A DNA stretch of 64,000 bases from DAOUKH01 sp965261455 (GCA_965261455.1 OZ253453.1:1364001-1428000), one strand, 5' to 3'. Counted from the stretch's first letter, positions 44,710-53,790 are shown. Notes: generated by a model from the sequence alone, not told the origin. Translations and numbers: made by a program.

Positions 44710-45627
44710 CTAAACGGCTGGGGCGGCCCAGTCGGCCAAGGCCTGGAGATCATGCGCCCAGAAGAGTATCAATCCTTGCTTTTGGGCGGCCTGGAGATTG
44801 TGCACTTTGTAGACGCCGCTCAACACCGCGACTGGTACGATCTGACGTTCGCCGAACTCACGGAGCCACACTTCGGCCTTCGCAGCCGCGTCGTTGTTCA
44901 GCCTCTTAACTGAGTTGGTTGACGAATTCGACACCTTGCACTCGATCGCCACCAGACGGCTGTCCCGCAGAGTCACGACAAAGTCCGCCTTTCGGCTCCC
45001 AAGCAGGCTTTCGCCACAGAACTCACCCGGTCTCGGCGCGTTCGACATCGTTGTGATCGTCCTCTGCTCGACCTGAGTGAATCCATTGGAAGAAAAAAGC
45101 TCCCCAACCTTCTTCTCCTGCGCTTCCTTCCCCTCGCTGCGCCTCTTGGTCGCCGCGCGGCTCGCGGCGATGAGCGCCGCCGACGCCAAGACCGCGCCTT
45201 CCCGCTCAGGCCCAGTTGGGCCGCGGCCCTCAGACACCCAAGCGAAACGGCGGCGATCTAGCGCCTGAAGCACTACCTCGACGATTCGCTGTGCGAGGTC
45301 TGGGTCTTCGCGAAGACGCTTCGCGGAGAGAGAACCTTCTACGAGGACTTTCAAGTCGTCCACGGAAATCGGCGGGCCCGCGAGATAGCGGACCGCATCC
45401 AACAAGTGTTCGTCGGTGAGAACTTGGACAGCTTGCTCTTGAAGCTCCGCGAGGTCGTCCGTTGTCTCCAGCAGTGTTTTGATGTGCTTTTCGTACGCAT
45501 CAAACGCTTGGAGGTAGCCCTCCAACGACTCGTCTAGGCGCTCCGTGCGGAATTGCTCTATGGCGAGGAGCCGGTCGCGCTCTAACTCCTCAGCACTCCA
45601 GCGGGGCGGGCTCTGCCGGCTAACCAA
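44710..45627 (-). CDS. XamI-family type II restriction endonuclease
   Basis: A 305-aa endonuclease matching the RE_XamI family: PPRWSAEELERDR at the start, RYLAGPPISVDDLKVL near residue 100, and a PD-(D/E)xK nuclease core with Asp in SRKADFVV and ECK in LVAIECKVS. XamI cuts GTCGAC, so that is the first target to consider. TTG at 45627 is chosen because GGAG lies 9 nt upstream and the protein then starts where the family does; it overlaps the methyltransferase stop by 8 bp, coupling their translation. An upstream ATG at 45747 would overlap by 128 bp. Confidence 0.85.
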   Translation of the reverse strand: MVSRQSPPRWSAEELERDRLLAIEQFRTERLDESLEGYLQAFDAYEKHIKTLLETTDDLAELQEQAVQVLTDEHLLDAVRYLAGPPISVDDLKVLVEGSLSAKRLREDPDLAQRIVEVVLQALDRRRFAWVSEGRGPTGPEREGAVLASAALIAASRAATKRRSEGKEAQEKKVGELFSSNGFTQVEQRTITTMSNAPRPGEFCGESLLGSRKADFVVTLRDSRLVAIECKVSNSSTNSVKRLNNDAAAKAEVWLREFGERQIVPVAVLSGVYKVHNLQAAQKQGLILFWAHDLQALADWAAPAV

Positions 45628-47344
45628 CCGTAACAACTCCAGAAGCCAGCATCTCGGGAGCCGGAACGAGGACTCGCTCCATCTCTTTCGGCTCGAACTT
45701 GACGAGCCCGCCGGCGTAGGTCCGTCCATCGCTGAGACGCACCTCATTCGACAGGTAGTCGCGGAGCGTTTCCAAGGCGAGCGGCGACAGGGGCTCCCTC
45801 GGATATATTCCGTGCGCGATGTTGAGAAGCCGCGCCCCGATGGGATTCAGGGCAAAGGCCGGCGGGCGCCTCGCCATATAGGTAGCGACGATCGGCGCGG
45901 GAGGGCGCAAGTTCACCGCCCACCAGCACTTCCGGTTCTTCGCCACGTAGCCTTCGTGAGCGCCCAAGAGTCGGGCAACGTGCAGGAATCGTTCGACGGA
46001 CTTTCGGTCCTCTGTATCAAGGACATCAAGGCCCTCCGGCAGATCAATTACGTACCGGAGGCGCGCCGCATCCGTCAATACCCCCGACGAGTCGATGATT
46101 TCTCTGGCCCTCGTAACGGTGGGGGTGAGGACCCTCGCCGGAAGGCCCTGACTGTGGGCTCCCGCTATCCAAACGCGGTTGCTCCCCGTCACAGACCCCC
46201 TATGTACACGGCACAACTCGCCAAGCTCGACAAAACCGGCGGGTGCCGCCCGGCGCTTCCCAGGCAGATTGCTCCAGCGCCTTTCAGTTGCTAGCTGCTC
46301 CCGGGGAACGGGATGGCCAGTCTCTAGGTTGCCAAGGTCGTCAATGGTGCCGACCTTTCGGAACCTCACATGCTCGGAAGGGCTCCCCACCTTGAACGTG
46401 GTAATGACGCCCGTTGTGGCTGCGTCGGGAAACGGCTGCGCGGCAGGGTCTACGATCGTGAGCGTCTGCGCGTGCAAAGACCTGACCAACAGGTCTCGCA
46501 CGAGCCGTCCATAGTTGACGTCGAGCCACTCCGCCGCGGTAACGAATACGCCATAGTCGCCAGGCTGCGCTTTTAGTAACGTCGAGAGGAAGAAGTGTGC
46601 GTGCAGTCCAGCTAGCTGGCTCGCTCGGAAATCCCGCGCGTCTGCCTCGCGCGTAAGCCATTCCTTCCACTGCGAATCGATTAGGTGATGCCTAACGTAC
46701 GGAGGGTTGCCGACAAACAACGTCGGCCCGTCGGCTAGAGGAATCTCAACGCTCCTGTAGTCCTCGACGAGGACACTGCTTCGCTGCGAGAAGCCGGCGA
46801 GGGCCAGATTGGCGCGGGACACCATGGCGGCCAAGGGATCCACCTCGACGCCGACGAGGTCCGCCTTCGGGAAGGCGCTACCGGCGGCTAGCAGGAAGCG
46901 GCCGGACCCGGCGCCGACATCTACGACGCGATCCGGCGGGCCGTGTCGCCGCCCCCAAGCGATCATCGCTTCGACAATCGGCCATGGCGTATAGGTGGCC
47001 CCCAACTTGCGGCGCTCGGCGCGGCTCCGGACGATAGCGAAGGCTGCACCCAATGGATCACCGCCCGCAAGCACGCGGCGGCGCACTTCGTTCAACTCCG
47101 GTGCGGATGGCCGCCACTGCGAGGCAGCCAAGAACGGCGACTCATGCGCTCCGGCGGCAAGGGCGGCCGTTATTGCTAGGCGCTCCTCGGTCGCCGCGCA
47201 ACTCAGCGCGCTTTCCAGACCTTCCGAGGCCGACGCCTCAGCAGTGGACCTCCAGGATTCGAGCGGCGTAAGAAGGGGCGGACGAAAGACGCCAGTCGCC
47301 AAAGCCGAGCGATCGGATTCGGTTGCCGCTGTGAGCCTCGCCAT
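45620..47344 (-). CDS. Type II DNA adenine methyltransferase (XamI-type modification enzyme)
   Basis: A 574-aa N6-adenine methyltransferase. The SAM-binding motif reads VVDVGAGSGRF near residue 140 and the catalytic NPPY motif is FVGNPPYVRHH near residue 215. A C-terminal target-recognition region follows (residues about 350-560). The motif order (SAM site first, then NPPY, then recognition domain) is the gamma type. It should protect the host from the downstream endonuclease. ATG at 47344 is the first start in the frame. The pair sits between amidohydrolase genes, suggesting insertion. Confidence 0.88.
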   Translation of the reverse strand: MARLTAATESDRSALATGVFRPPLLTPLESWRSTAEASASEGLESALSCAATEERLAITAALAAGAHESPFLAASQWRPSAPELNEVRRRVLAGGDPLGAAFAIVRSRAERRKLGATYTPWPIVEAMIAWGRRHGPPDRVVDVGAGSGRFLLAAGSAFPKADLVGVEVDPLAAMVSRANLALAGFSQRSSVLVEDYRSVEIPLADGPTLFVGNPPYVRHHLIDSQWKEWLTREADARDFRASQLAGLHAHFFLSTLLKAQPGDYGVFVTAAEWLDVNYGRLVRDLLVRSLHAQTLTIVDPAAQPFPDAATTGVITTFKVGSPSEHVRFRKVGTIDDLGNLETGHPVPREQLATERRWSNLPGKRRAAPAGFVELGELCRVHRGSVTGSNRVWIAGAHSQGLPARVLTPTVTRAREIIDSSGVLTDAARLRYVIDLPEGLDVLDTEDRKSVERFLHVARLLGAHEGYVAKNRKCWWAVNLRPPAPIVATYMARRPPAFALNPIGARLLNIAHGIYPREPLSPLALETLRDYLSNEVRLSDGRTYAGGLVKFEPKEMERVLVPAPEMLASGVVTVG

Positions 47345-47374
47345 TCTCGTTCAGCCCTGCTCGAACTTGATTGC

Positions 47375-47433
47375 CCCAGCTCTCGCAGCTTCTCATCGAG
47401 CCAAGGTTACGGCGCCAGCTTGCGAGAGCTGGG
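47375..47433. promoter_or_regulatory. 13-bp perfect inverted repeat upstream of the modification gene
   Basis: CCCAGCTCTCGCA (47375-47387) and TGCGAGAGCTGGG (47421-47433), 33 nt apart, in the 160-bp gap upstream of the methyltransferase ATG and downstream of the amidohydrolase stop. It could be an operator for the restriction-modification genes, a boundary of the inserted unit, or a terminator of the amidohydrolase. Confidence 0.5.
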
Positions 47434-47504
47434 CCGCTTCGTCAAGGGCGACGTGTCAACGCCGTAACATGGTACGCGGCGGTGTTACCCACCACCCCGC
47501 GCTA

Positions 47505-48644
47505 CTACGCGCTGATGCCGTACAGCCCCGCGGCGTTGTCGTGGAGGATCGCGCGGCGCTCGTCAGCGGCGACGTCGGCGTAGTTCTTTTCCAGCGTCTT
47601 CGCGGAGTCGGGGAAGGTCGAGCTCTCCAGGGGAAACTCGGAGTACCACATCACGTTCTTGGCCCCGATGACGTACAGCAGCTTCAGGCCCACCTGGTCG
47701 AACGACGTTGTCACGAAGCCCTGGCGATGGAAGATCTCGCTGGGCGCGGTCTTCATCTCGACGTTCTCGCTCTTCAGGCAGATGCGCTCCCACTCGTGAT
47801 CGGACACTTCGAGCATGAACGCGAACCAATCGATGCCGGTGGCGCTAAACACGAACTTCACGTCCGGGTGGCGCTCGCCGACGCCGGAGAAGAGGAAGCG
47901 GCAGACGATCATGCCGCTGCTCGAAGGACGGCGCACCACGTCGAACGCCTTGGCCACGGCGGGGTCGAAGCCCTCGTAGATATGCATCATCAGACTCGGC
48001 ACGCTGCCCGAGTGGAAGCAGACCGGTACGTCGAGGTCGCCAATCTGCTTCCAGAACAGGTCCCAGTCGGGGTCGTAGAGGTGCGGCGTGCCGTCGTTGA
48101 TACGCCACGGAGCCGCGGGGAGAACGATCCCCTTATGACCAGCCTTCACGGCCTTGACCGCGCCCGCCCTCGCCGCCTCGATTGAGCTGATCGGCACCAG
48201 CGCCTGCGGGACGAGGCGGTCGCTGCTCCATGTCTCCAGGAGCCAATCGTTATAGGCGTCGACGCAGGCGGCTTGGAGCTCGGGGTCTTTGATCGCACCG
48301 AGAATCTCGCCGCCGAGGCCCGCGATGTAGGGGTAGAGCACGGCGGCGGCGATGCCGTCCTCGTCCATGGCCTTCAGGCGCTCGGCGGGATCGTAGCTCG
48401 CCGCGGGGACCTGGTCCCACGTCTCGATGTCGAGGTACCGGTCGCCGTTAGAGATAGCGCGGGCGCGGGAGACGGGCCACTCGGCCAGGACTTCGCCATC
48501 GACCAGCCAGCGGTCACGGCCGTCGGATTGGCGCTCAATGCGGGGGCCGCGCTCCGCCAGGCTCTTGGGCAAGCGCGACATCCAGAGGTCGGGCGGCTCC
48601 TGCACGTGGTCGTCTGAGGAGATGATCGGGAAGTCGAGAGCCAT
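47505..48644 (-). CDS. Amidohydrolase family protein with altered C-terminal metal motif
   Basis: A 379-aa amidohydrolase_2 member. The N-terminal motif SSDDHVQEPPDLW (D11-x-H13) and CFHSGSVPS are present. The segment that in its relatives reads SDFPH is here YSEFPLESSTFP, with Glu for Asp and Leu for His, so metal binding or activity may be changed. ATG at 48644 follows AAGGGGCG. It is 35 bp downstream of another amidohydrolase on the same strand. Confidence 0.87.
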   Translation of the reverse strand: MALDFPIISSDDHVQEPPDLWMSRLPKSLAERGPRIERQSDGRDRWLVDGEVLAEWPVSRARAISNGDRYLDIETWDQVPAASYDPAERLKAMDEDGIAAAVLYPYIAGLGGEILGAIKDPELQAACVDAYNDWLLETWSSDRLVPQALVPISSIEAARAGAVKAVKAGHKGIVLPAAPWRINDGTPHLYDPDWDLFWKQIGDLDVPVCFHSGSVPSLMMHIYEGFDPAVAKAFDVVRRPSSSGMIVCRFLFSGVGERHPDVKFVFSATGIDWFAFMLEVSDHEWERICLKSENVEMKTAPSEIFHRQGFVTTSFDQVGLKLLYVIGAKNVMWYSEFPLESSTFPDSAKTLEKNYADVAADERRAILHDNAAGLYGISA

Positions 48645-48679
48645 GAGTCGCGCCCCTTCGCCGGCGAGTCGCCGCGGTG

Positions 48680-49810
48680 TTAGTTGAGCTTGAAGACCTT
48701 CTTAGGGTTCTCCACCAGTATCTGGTACTGCTCCTCCTCCGGCACGTTCTGGAACGCCTTGGCCACGAACTCGTTGGTGTTGGGCCACAGGGAGGTCGGA
48801 TGGGGGAAGTCGGTCTCCCACATGATCCGGTCGACGCCGATGACGTGGCGGTAGTGTTCCACCGCCGAGCGCTCGTACCAGAAGTCGACGTAGCAATGCT
48901 GCTTGAAGAGGTCGGTGGGACGGGTGGGCAGGCCCTTGTTCCACAACTGGCCCTGCTCCCAAGCGTAATCGCAGGATTCGAGGAGCCAGGGGAGCCAGCC
49001 GATGCCGGTCTCGGCAGCGACCAGGGTGAGCGTGGGGTAGCGGTCGAAGACGCCCGCGAACAGGAAGTTGGCGAAGTACTGGGGCTGGATGCTGAAGCCC
49101 GAGGCGGCGAGCGCGGCGTCGTTGCGGCGATGCTCCTGCGTGGCGTGCTTCTCAATGCGCATGCTCTGCGGGGCCGCGCCCGAGCCGTGGACGGTGAGCA
49201 CGAGGTCGAGATCGACGACCGTCTGCCACAGCGGCTCCCAGTAGGGCGAGCTGTAGTTTTCCAGCCCGCGGGTGTGCGGCGTCCCCACCAGCATCACACC
49301 GCGGTGCCCGTTCTTCGCGTTGTGATGGACCTCTTCCAGCGTCTTCTCCATCGAGTAGTAGACAGGGACGGTGAGGGCCACGAACCGGTTGGGGTTGACG
49401 TTGACCCACTCCTCGGTCTGGTAGTCGTTATACACGCGGACGCACGCGGCCTCGAACTCGGGGTCGAGGCCCTGGAAGCGGTCACCCGAGACGCCCGTCG
49501 TGTTGGCGTACATGACCTGGCAGTCGGTGCCCTCGGAGTCCATCGCCTTCATGCGTTCCTCAGCGACGTACACGGACGGGGGGATCATGTCCCACCGGTT
49601 CGGGTTGGTGACGCGGTCGGGCATGACGGCGGGGCACGTCGAGAGATAGCCCGTCGGCTTGCCATCCACCCACCACTCATCACGCTCGGCACTCTGGCGG
49701 ATGTGGGGGATGCGGTCGCCCCATTTCTCTTTCGACATGCGGCTGGTCCAGGTGTTGGGTTTTTCCTGAATATGCGAATCGACGTCGATCCTGCGATAGG
49801 GATAGCCCAC
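48680..49810 (-). CDS. Amidohydrolase family (PF04909-type) metal-dependent hydrolase
   Basis: A 376-aa amidohydrolase with RIDVDSHIQEKPNTW (D11-x-H13), LTVHGSGAAP and WETDFPHPTSLWPNT. GTG at 49810 is chosen because AGGAGGAATACC directly precedes it, one of the best ribosome binding sites here; the frame stays open to 50065 but that part is repeat sequence. First gene of a two-gene unit with 47505-48644. Confidence 0.9.
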   Translation of the reverse strand: MGYPYRRIDVDSHIQEKPNTWTSRMSKEKWGDRIPHIRQSAERDEWWVDGKPTGYLSTCPAVMPDRVTNPNRWDMIPPSVYVAEERMKAMDSEGTDCQVMYANTTGVSGDRFQGLDPEFEAACVRVYNDYQTEEWVNVNPNRFVALTVPVYYSMEKTLEEVHHNAKNGHRGVMLVGTPHTRGLENYSSPYWEPLWQTVVDLDLVLTVHGSGAAPQSMRIEKHATQEHRRNDAALAASGFSIQPQYFANFLFAGVFDRYPTLTLVAAETGIGWLPWLLESCDYAWEQGQLWNKGLPTRPTDLFKQHCYVDFWYERSAVEHYRHVIGVDRIMWETDFPHPTSLWPNTNEFVAKAFQNVPEEEQYQILVENPKKVFKLN

Positions 49811-49943
49811 GGTATTCCTCCTGAATTGCGGCCCGCGTTCCCGCGCTCTGATTCGGCCCGCCTGCGCCCCTGAGAGTAGCATAATCCGGCAGCGGAAACC
49901 ACGACGAACGCCGCCCTTCCCCTCCTGTCTCCTCTCTCCCTCT

Positions 49944-50468
49944 GGAGACCTTGCGCAACCCGCCCGCGGGCAAGCATGGGTGGGGCCGGGAGCTCTTGCC
50001 TCTTCTCCCGTGGGAGGCCTTTGCAAAACCGACTGGGGTTCTGGCGGGGGGAGCGGAGGTGGCATTCACTTAAACCTCTCCCCCTCTGGAGACCTTGCAA
50101 AACCGACTGGGGTCCTGGCGGGGGGAGCGGGGGTGGCATTCACTTAAACCTCTCCCCCTCTGGAGACCTTTGCAAAACCGACTGGGGTCCTGGCGGGGGG
50201 AGCGGGGGTGGCATTCACTTAAACCTCTCCCTCACGGAGACCTTTGCAAAACCGACTGGGGTCCTGGCGGGGGGAGCGGGGGTGGCATTCACTTAAACCT
50301 CTCCCCCTCTGGAGACCTTTCCAAAACCGACTGGGGTCCTGGCGGGGGGAGCGGGGGTGGCATTCACTTAAACCTCTCCCCCTCTGGGGGAGACTGAGAG
50401 AGGGCGGGGGGAGGCGGGGGCCGCGCGACCTTGCTGAAGCCCGCCCGCCGAGTTACGCAAAAGTCTCC
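49944..50468 (+). mobile_element. Composite of nested MITE-like elements with TCT target duplication
   Basis: Outer left end GGAGACCTTGCGCAACC (49944-49960), outer right end GTTACGCAAAAGTCTCC (50452-50468), flanked by TCT at 49941-49943 and 50469-50471. Inside are repeated left ends (next feature) and a REP. No coding sequence; this and flanking repeat DNA fill the 848-bp gap 49811-50658. The remaining part, 50472-50658, holds REP fragments and a GC-rich stretch shared with 52021-52120. Confidence 0.65.
50013..50385 (+). repeat. Five tandem copies of a 74-75-bp unit
   Basis: Each copy runs from GGAGACCTTTGCAAAACC through GGCATTCACTTAAACC to CCTCTCCCCCTCT. Copies start near 50013, 50088, 50162, 50237 and 50311 and differ at a few positions. 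The unit equals the left half of the MITE-like family. Confidence 0.85.
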
Positions 50469-50658
50469 TCTCGGGGAAACTGAAAGAAGGCACACGCCCC
50501 AGGCGCGTTGGAGGCGGGCGGGGGCGGCCAGCGGCGCGCCAAAGCCCATCGAAGCCCGCCCCCTTCCGCTCTCTCCCCCTCTGGAGGACACTGAGAGAGA
50601 GCGCCGCCGCGCCCGCCTCCAAGGCCGCCGAAAGAGCAGAGAAAGCAAGACTCCCTTG

Positions 50659-51747
50659 ATGCAGCAAGACGTACGCGCGATCGTTTTCACCGGCGACGGA
50701 CGGCACGAAGTGCGGCGGTTCGCCAAGCCCGACCCGCCGGAGGGCGGGCTCGTGCTGCGCGTCGAGGCCGTGGGCCTCTGCGGCAGCGACGCCGCCCAGC
50801 TTCACGGCCATCGCCTCGTCGGCAACGCCGTCTTCCCCGTCGTTCCCGGCCACGAGACCATCGGCCGGGTGGAGCGCATCGACCCCGCCGGCGACTGGAC
50901 CGTGCGCGAGGGCGACCGCGTCGCCGTGGACGAAGTGCTCCGCTGCGGAACGTGCCGCTTCTGCCGCGCCGCTAGCACCCGCTGCGAGCGGCTCAAAGTC
51001 TACGGCTACTCCTTCGGCGCGGACGACGGCCCCGGCCTGTGGGGCGGCTTCGGCGAGTACATGGCGATTCTCCCCGGCACACACCTCATACCGGCGACGG
51101 ACGCCATGCCCGCCGAGGAGCTCACCCTCTTCGAGCCCCTCGCCAACGCGCTCAACTGGGCCGGCATCGCACGCATCGCGCCCGGCGACACCGTCGTCGT
51201 CCAGGGCCCGGGCCACCAAGGGCTCTGCTGCGCCGCGGCGGCGCAACTCGCGGGCGCCGCCGAGATCATCGTGACCGGCACGGGCCGGGACGGTCTCCGC
51301 CTCGAAACCGCCGCCGCCGCCTTCGACGCCAAGACCATCGACGTCGACGCGGCAGACCCCGTCCAGCGCGTCGCCGAGCTCACCGGCGGGGTCATGGCCG
51401 ACGTGGTCATGGACCTCGCCGACGGCGCCCCCTCGACGGTGCCCCTAGCGGTCAAGATGGCGCGCCGAGGAGGCCGGGTGCTGCTCGCGGGACTCAAGCA
51501 CGGCAAGCCCGTCGATGGCCTGTCGAGCGACGAAATCGTCAGCAAGATGCTCACCATTAACGGAGGCGCGGGCGCGACCCCAGAGACGATGGAGCGCGCC
51601 GTGCGCCTCCTCGGCGCGGGCCGCATCCCCTCGAAAGCCCTCCTCGGCAACGTCTACTCCATCGACGACGTAGACACCGCCATAGCAGCCCTAGAACGCC
51701 GCATCCCCGCCAAAGACGCCGTCCGCGTAAGCCTCAAGCTAAGCTGA
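50659..51747 (+). CDS. Zinc-dependent alcohol dehydrogenase (MDR superfamily)
   Basis: A 362-aa medium-chain dehydrogenase with VGLCGSDAAQLHGH and GHETIGRVE for the catalytic zinc, a cluster CGTCRFCRAASTRC for structural zinc, and a Rossmann region VVVQGPGHQGLCC near residue 175 (GxGxxG changed to GPGHQG). It resembles threonine/sorbitol-type dehydrogenases. ATG at 50659 gives the family start; the ribosome binding site is weak and the upstream 200 bp are repeat DNA, so its promoter may lie in the repeats. Confidence 0.87.
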   Translation: MQQDVRAIVFTGDGRHEVRRFAKPDPPEGGLVLRVEAVGLCGSDAAQLHGHRLVGNAVFPVVPGHETIGRVERIDPAGDWTVREGDRVAVDEVLRCGTCRFCRAASTRCERLKVYGYSFGADDGPGLWGGFGEYMAILPGTHLIPATDAMPAEELTLFEPLANALNWAGIARIAPGDTVVVQGPGHQGLCCAAAAQLAGAAEIIVTGTGRDGLRLETAAAAFDAKTIDVDAADPVQRVAELTGGVMADVVMDLADGAPSTVPLAVKMARRGGRVLLAGLKHGKPVDGLSSDEIVSKMLTINGGAGATPETMERAVRLLGAGRIPSKALLGNVYSIDDVDTAIAALERRIPAKDAVRVSLKLS

Positions 51748-51815
51748 GCGAGGGCGCTGGAGCGCGGCGCGGCGGCGCTGGGGCGCGGCGGAGAGGTCTT
51801 GCCCCCTCTCCCGCT

Positions 51816-52381
51816 GGAGACCTTTGCGTAACCCCCCGCGGGCTCAAGCATGGGTGGGGCCGGCAGGTCTTGCCTCTTCTCCCCACGGGAGAAGATTGAG
51901 ATGAGGGGCCCCCTCGCAACCACCACGGGTTAACGAAGTCCGCCACCCTCGCGGTCAGCCCCTCCGCCAACGCCAAGTCCTCGCCGAAGTGCACCTTCAA
52001 CCTTTCCCCCTCTGGGGGAAACTGAAAGAGGGCACGCGCCCCAGGCGCGTCGGAGGCGGGCGGGGGGCGGCCAGCGGCGCGCCAAAGCCCATCGAAGCCC
52101 GCCCCCTTCCGCTCTCTCCCTCTGGAGACCTTTGCAAAACCGACTGGGGTCCTGGCGGGGGGAGCGGGGGTGGCATTCACTTAAACCTCTCCCCCTCTGG
52201 GGGAGACTGAGAGAGGGCGGGGGGAGGCGGGGGCCGCGCGACCTTGCTGAAACCCGCCCGCCGGTTACGCAAAGGTCTCCCCACGGGAGAAGATTGAGAT
52301 GAGGGGCCCCCTCGCAACCACCACGGGTTATCGAAGCCCGCCACCTTCGCGGTCAGTCACCCCGGTTGCGCAAAGGCCTCC
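51816..52381 (+). mobile_element. Composite MITE-like element with GCT target duplication
   Basis: Left end GGAGACCTTTGCGTAACC (51816-51833), right end GGTTGCGCAAAGGCCTCC (52364-52381), flanked by GCT at 51813-51815 and 52382-52384. Deleting it with one GCT rebuilds CCCTCTCCCGCTGGGAGAGGG, a perfect REP palindrome. The interior carries another complete element and REP copies. It fills most of the gap 51748-52567; the rest (52385-52567) shows no gene. Confidence 0.7.
52124..52280 (+). mobile_element. Nested MITE-like element, 157 bp
   Basis: GGAGACCTTTGCAAAACC at the left and GGTTACGCAAAGGTCTCC at the right, inverted repeats matching at 16 of 18. Same length as the element at 43281-43437. It lies within the larger composite. 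Confidence 0.75.
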
Positions 52382-52567
52382 GCTGGGAGAGGGTTAGCAT
52401 GACGGCGCAGCATGGCGGGGTTCGTCGAACGCCAAACCTCACGGCCCGACACTACGCCGAGCTCCTCCCAGGCTTAGAGGTGGGGTATGCTATCCAGCCG
52501 TAGAGGGCAACACGACAGAACAAGGTTGGGGCATTGAAGGAGATGGCAAAGCCAGAGGGACAGGTCA

Positions 52568-53581
52568 ATGTCAAGCAAGATAGAAGAGTGCATCATTTGG
52601 CCGGGGTCTTTCGCGATCGGAGAGCATTTGCCATCAACTGGAATTTATCGTGTGCCCTATTCTTTCCGAGCGGCTGGAGCATACGAGGTTGCAGACAATC
52701 CAAGCTTGATAGATGCACTCAAGGATCTAACCGATGAAGAACGGTCACGTCTGACTACCTGGCTTATTGATCAAAGGTCGCTGGGTGTTAGGCGTCCCAT
52801 AGTAACCCAAGAAATCATCGATTACGCTAAGCATCGCCGCCCATTCCTGGTTCACGAGAGAGCCAATAGACTCTTGAGGTACCTTGTAGAACAAACGAAC
52901 TCGATAGGTCAGGAAATAGAGATTGGCTGCGAAGGTTCTCGCAATAATTTTGGAGAGTGGCTTCCGTCTGATTCTCAAAGCCTCTGGAGCGCGACGGCTT
53001 GGTCTGAGTCAGTACAGTCGAGCGAAGTCAAACCCTTCGCCAAATATCTAGAGGAAAAGGGCTGGATTACATTTTCCCTCGCTGGCAGATGCGGACGATT
53101 GACTGTAACAGTCGACGGATACAGCCACATTGAAGATATCGCAACGAGAACTGACTCCGCACAGGCCTTCGTCGCCATGTGGTTTCACGACGAAATGAAT
53201 GAGGCCTATAAGAAGGGTATCGAGCCAGGTATAGAAGCGGCGGGCTACAAAGCACTGAGAATCGATCAGAAAGAACACACGAATAAGATCGACGACGAGA
53301 TCATTGCCGGAATTAGGCGCTCGCGGTTCTTGGTAGCCGACTTCACTCAAGGAGAAGACGGGGCACGAGGTGGTGTCTACTTTGAGGCAGGTTTCGCGTT
53401 TGGACTGAACATCCCCATCATCTACACTTGCCGAAAGGACGTGAAGGACAAACTGGCCTTCGATACCAGGCAATACAACCACATCCTGTGGGAAACGCCC
53501 GAAGAACTGCGGGATGCCCTAACCAAGCGGATTGGCGCCGTGATCGAAGACGGCCCGCTGCTACAAAATGAGCTCCCATAG
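52568..53581 (+). CDS. Nucleoside 2-deoxyribosyltransferase-like protein with unknown N-terminal domain
   Basis: A 337-aa protein. Residues about 195-320 form a Rossmann-like domain of the nucleoside deoxyribosyltransferase/TIR-like kind: QAFVAMWFHDEMNEAY, KEHTNKIDDEIIAGIRRSRF, VADFTQGEDGARGGVYFEAGFA (Glu in the active-site region) and FDTRQYNHILW. The first 190 residues are not recognised. This domain family occurs both in nucleotide salvage and in immune effectors that cleave NAD or nucleotides. The gene is clearly AT-richer than its neighbours and flanked by repeat DNA, signs of transfer. ATG at 52568 follows AGAGGGACAGG. Confidence 0.7.
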   Translation: MSSKIEECIIWPGSFAIGEHLPSTGIYRVPYSFRAAGAYEVADNPSLIDALKDLTDEERSRLTTWLIDQRSLGVRRPIVTQEIIDYAKHRRPFLVHERANRLLRYLVEQTNSIGQEIEIGCEGSRNNFGEWLPSDSQSLWSATAWSESVQSSEVKPFAKYLEEKGWITFSLAGRCGRLTVTVDGYSHIEDIATRTDSAQAFVAMWFHDEMNEAYKKGIEPGIEAAGYKALRIDQKEHTNKIDDEIIAGIRRSRFLVADFTQGEDGARGGVYFEAGFAFGLNIPIIYTCRKDVKDKLAFDTRQYNHILWETPEELRDALTKRIGAVIEDGPLLQNELP

Positions 53582-53762
53582 ACCCCCCCACGCGCCATCC
53601 GCCCCTTCCCCATCCCCACCCCCGCCCCCTACCATGTCCCCATGCGAAACCAGCCCATTGGCGCCGGCCGAGACGGCCGTGGGCGCGCGAGCGCGAGAGA
53701 GCTCCTTCGGGAAGCTCCCGCGCGTAGGCGCGCCGAGCGCTGACCCGTCGGCGCCTTGAGCG

Positions 53763-53790
53763 AGTCGGACGCTGACCTCAGCGTCCGACT
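53763..53790. terminator. 13-bp perfect hairpin, probable terminator
   Basis: AGTCGGACGCTGA and TCAGCGTCCGACT flank a 2-nt loop, followed by TTGAAG. It lies 180 bp after the deoxyribosyltransferase-like gene. Confidence 0.45.

Noticed and set aside
50013..50385. CRISPR-like array
   Set aside because: Units are 74-75 bp of near-identical sequence with no unique spacers and no cas genes; it is a tandem repeat of a mobile-element half.
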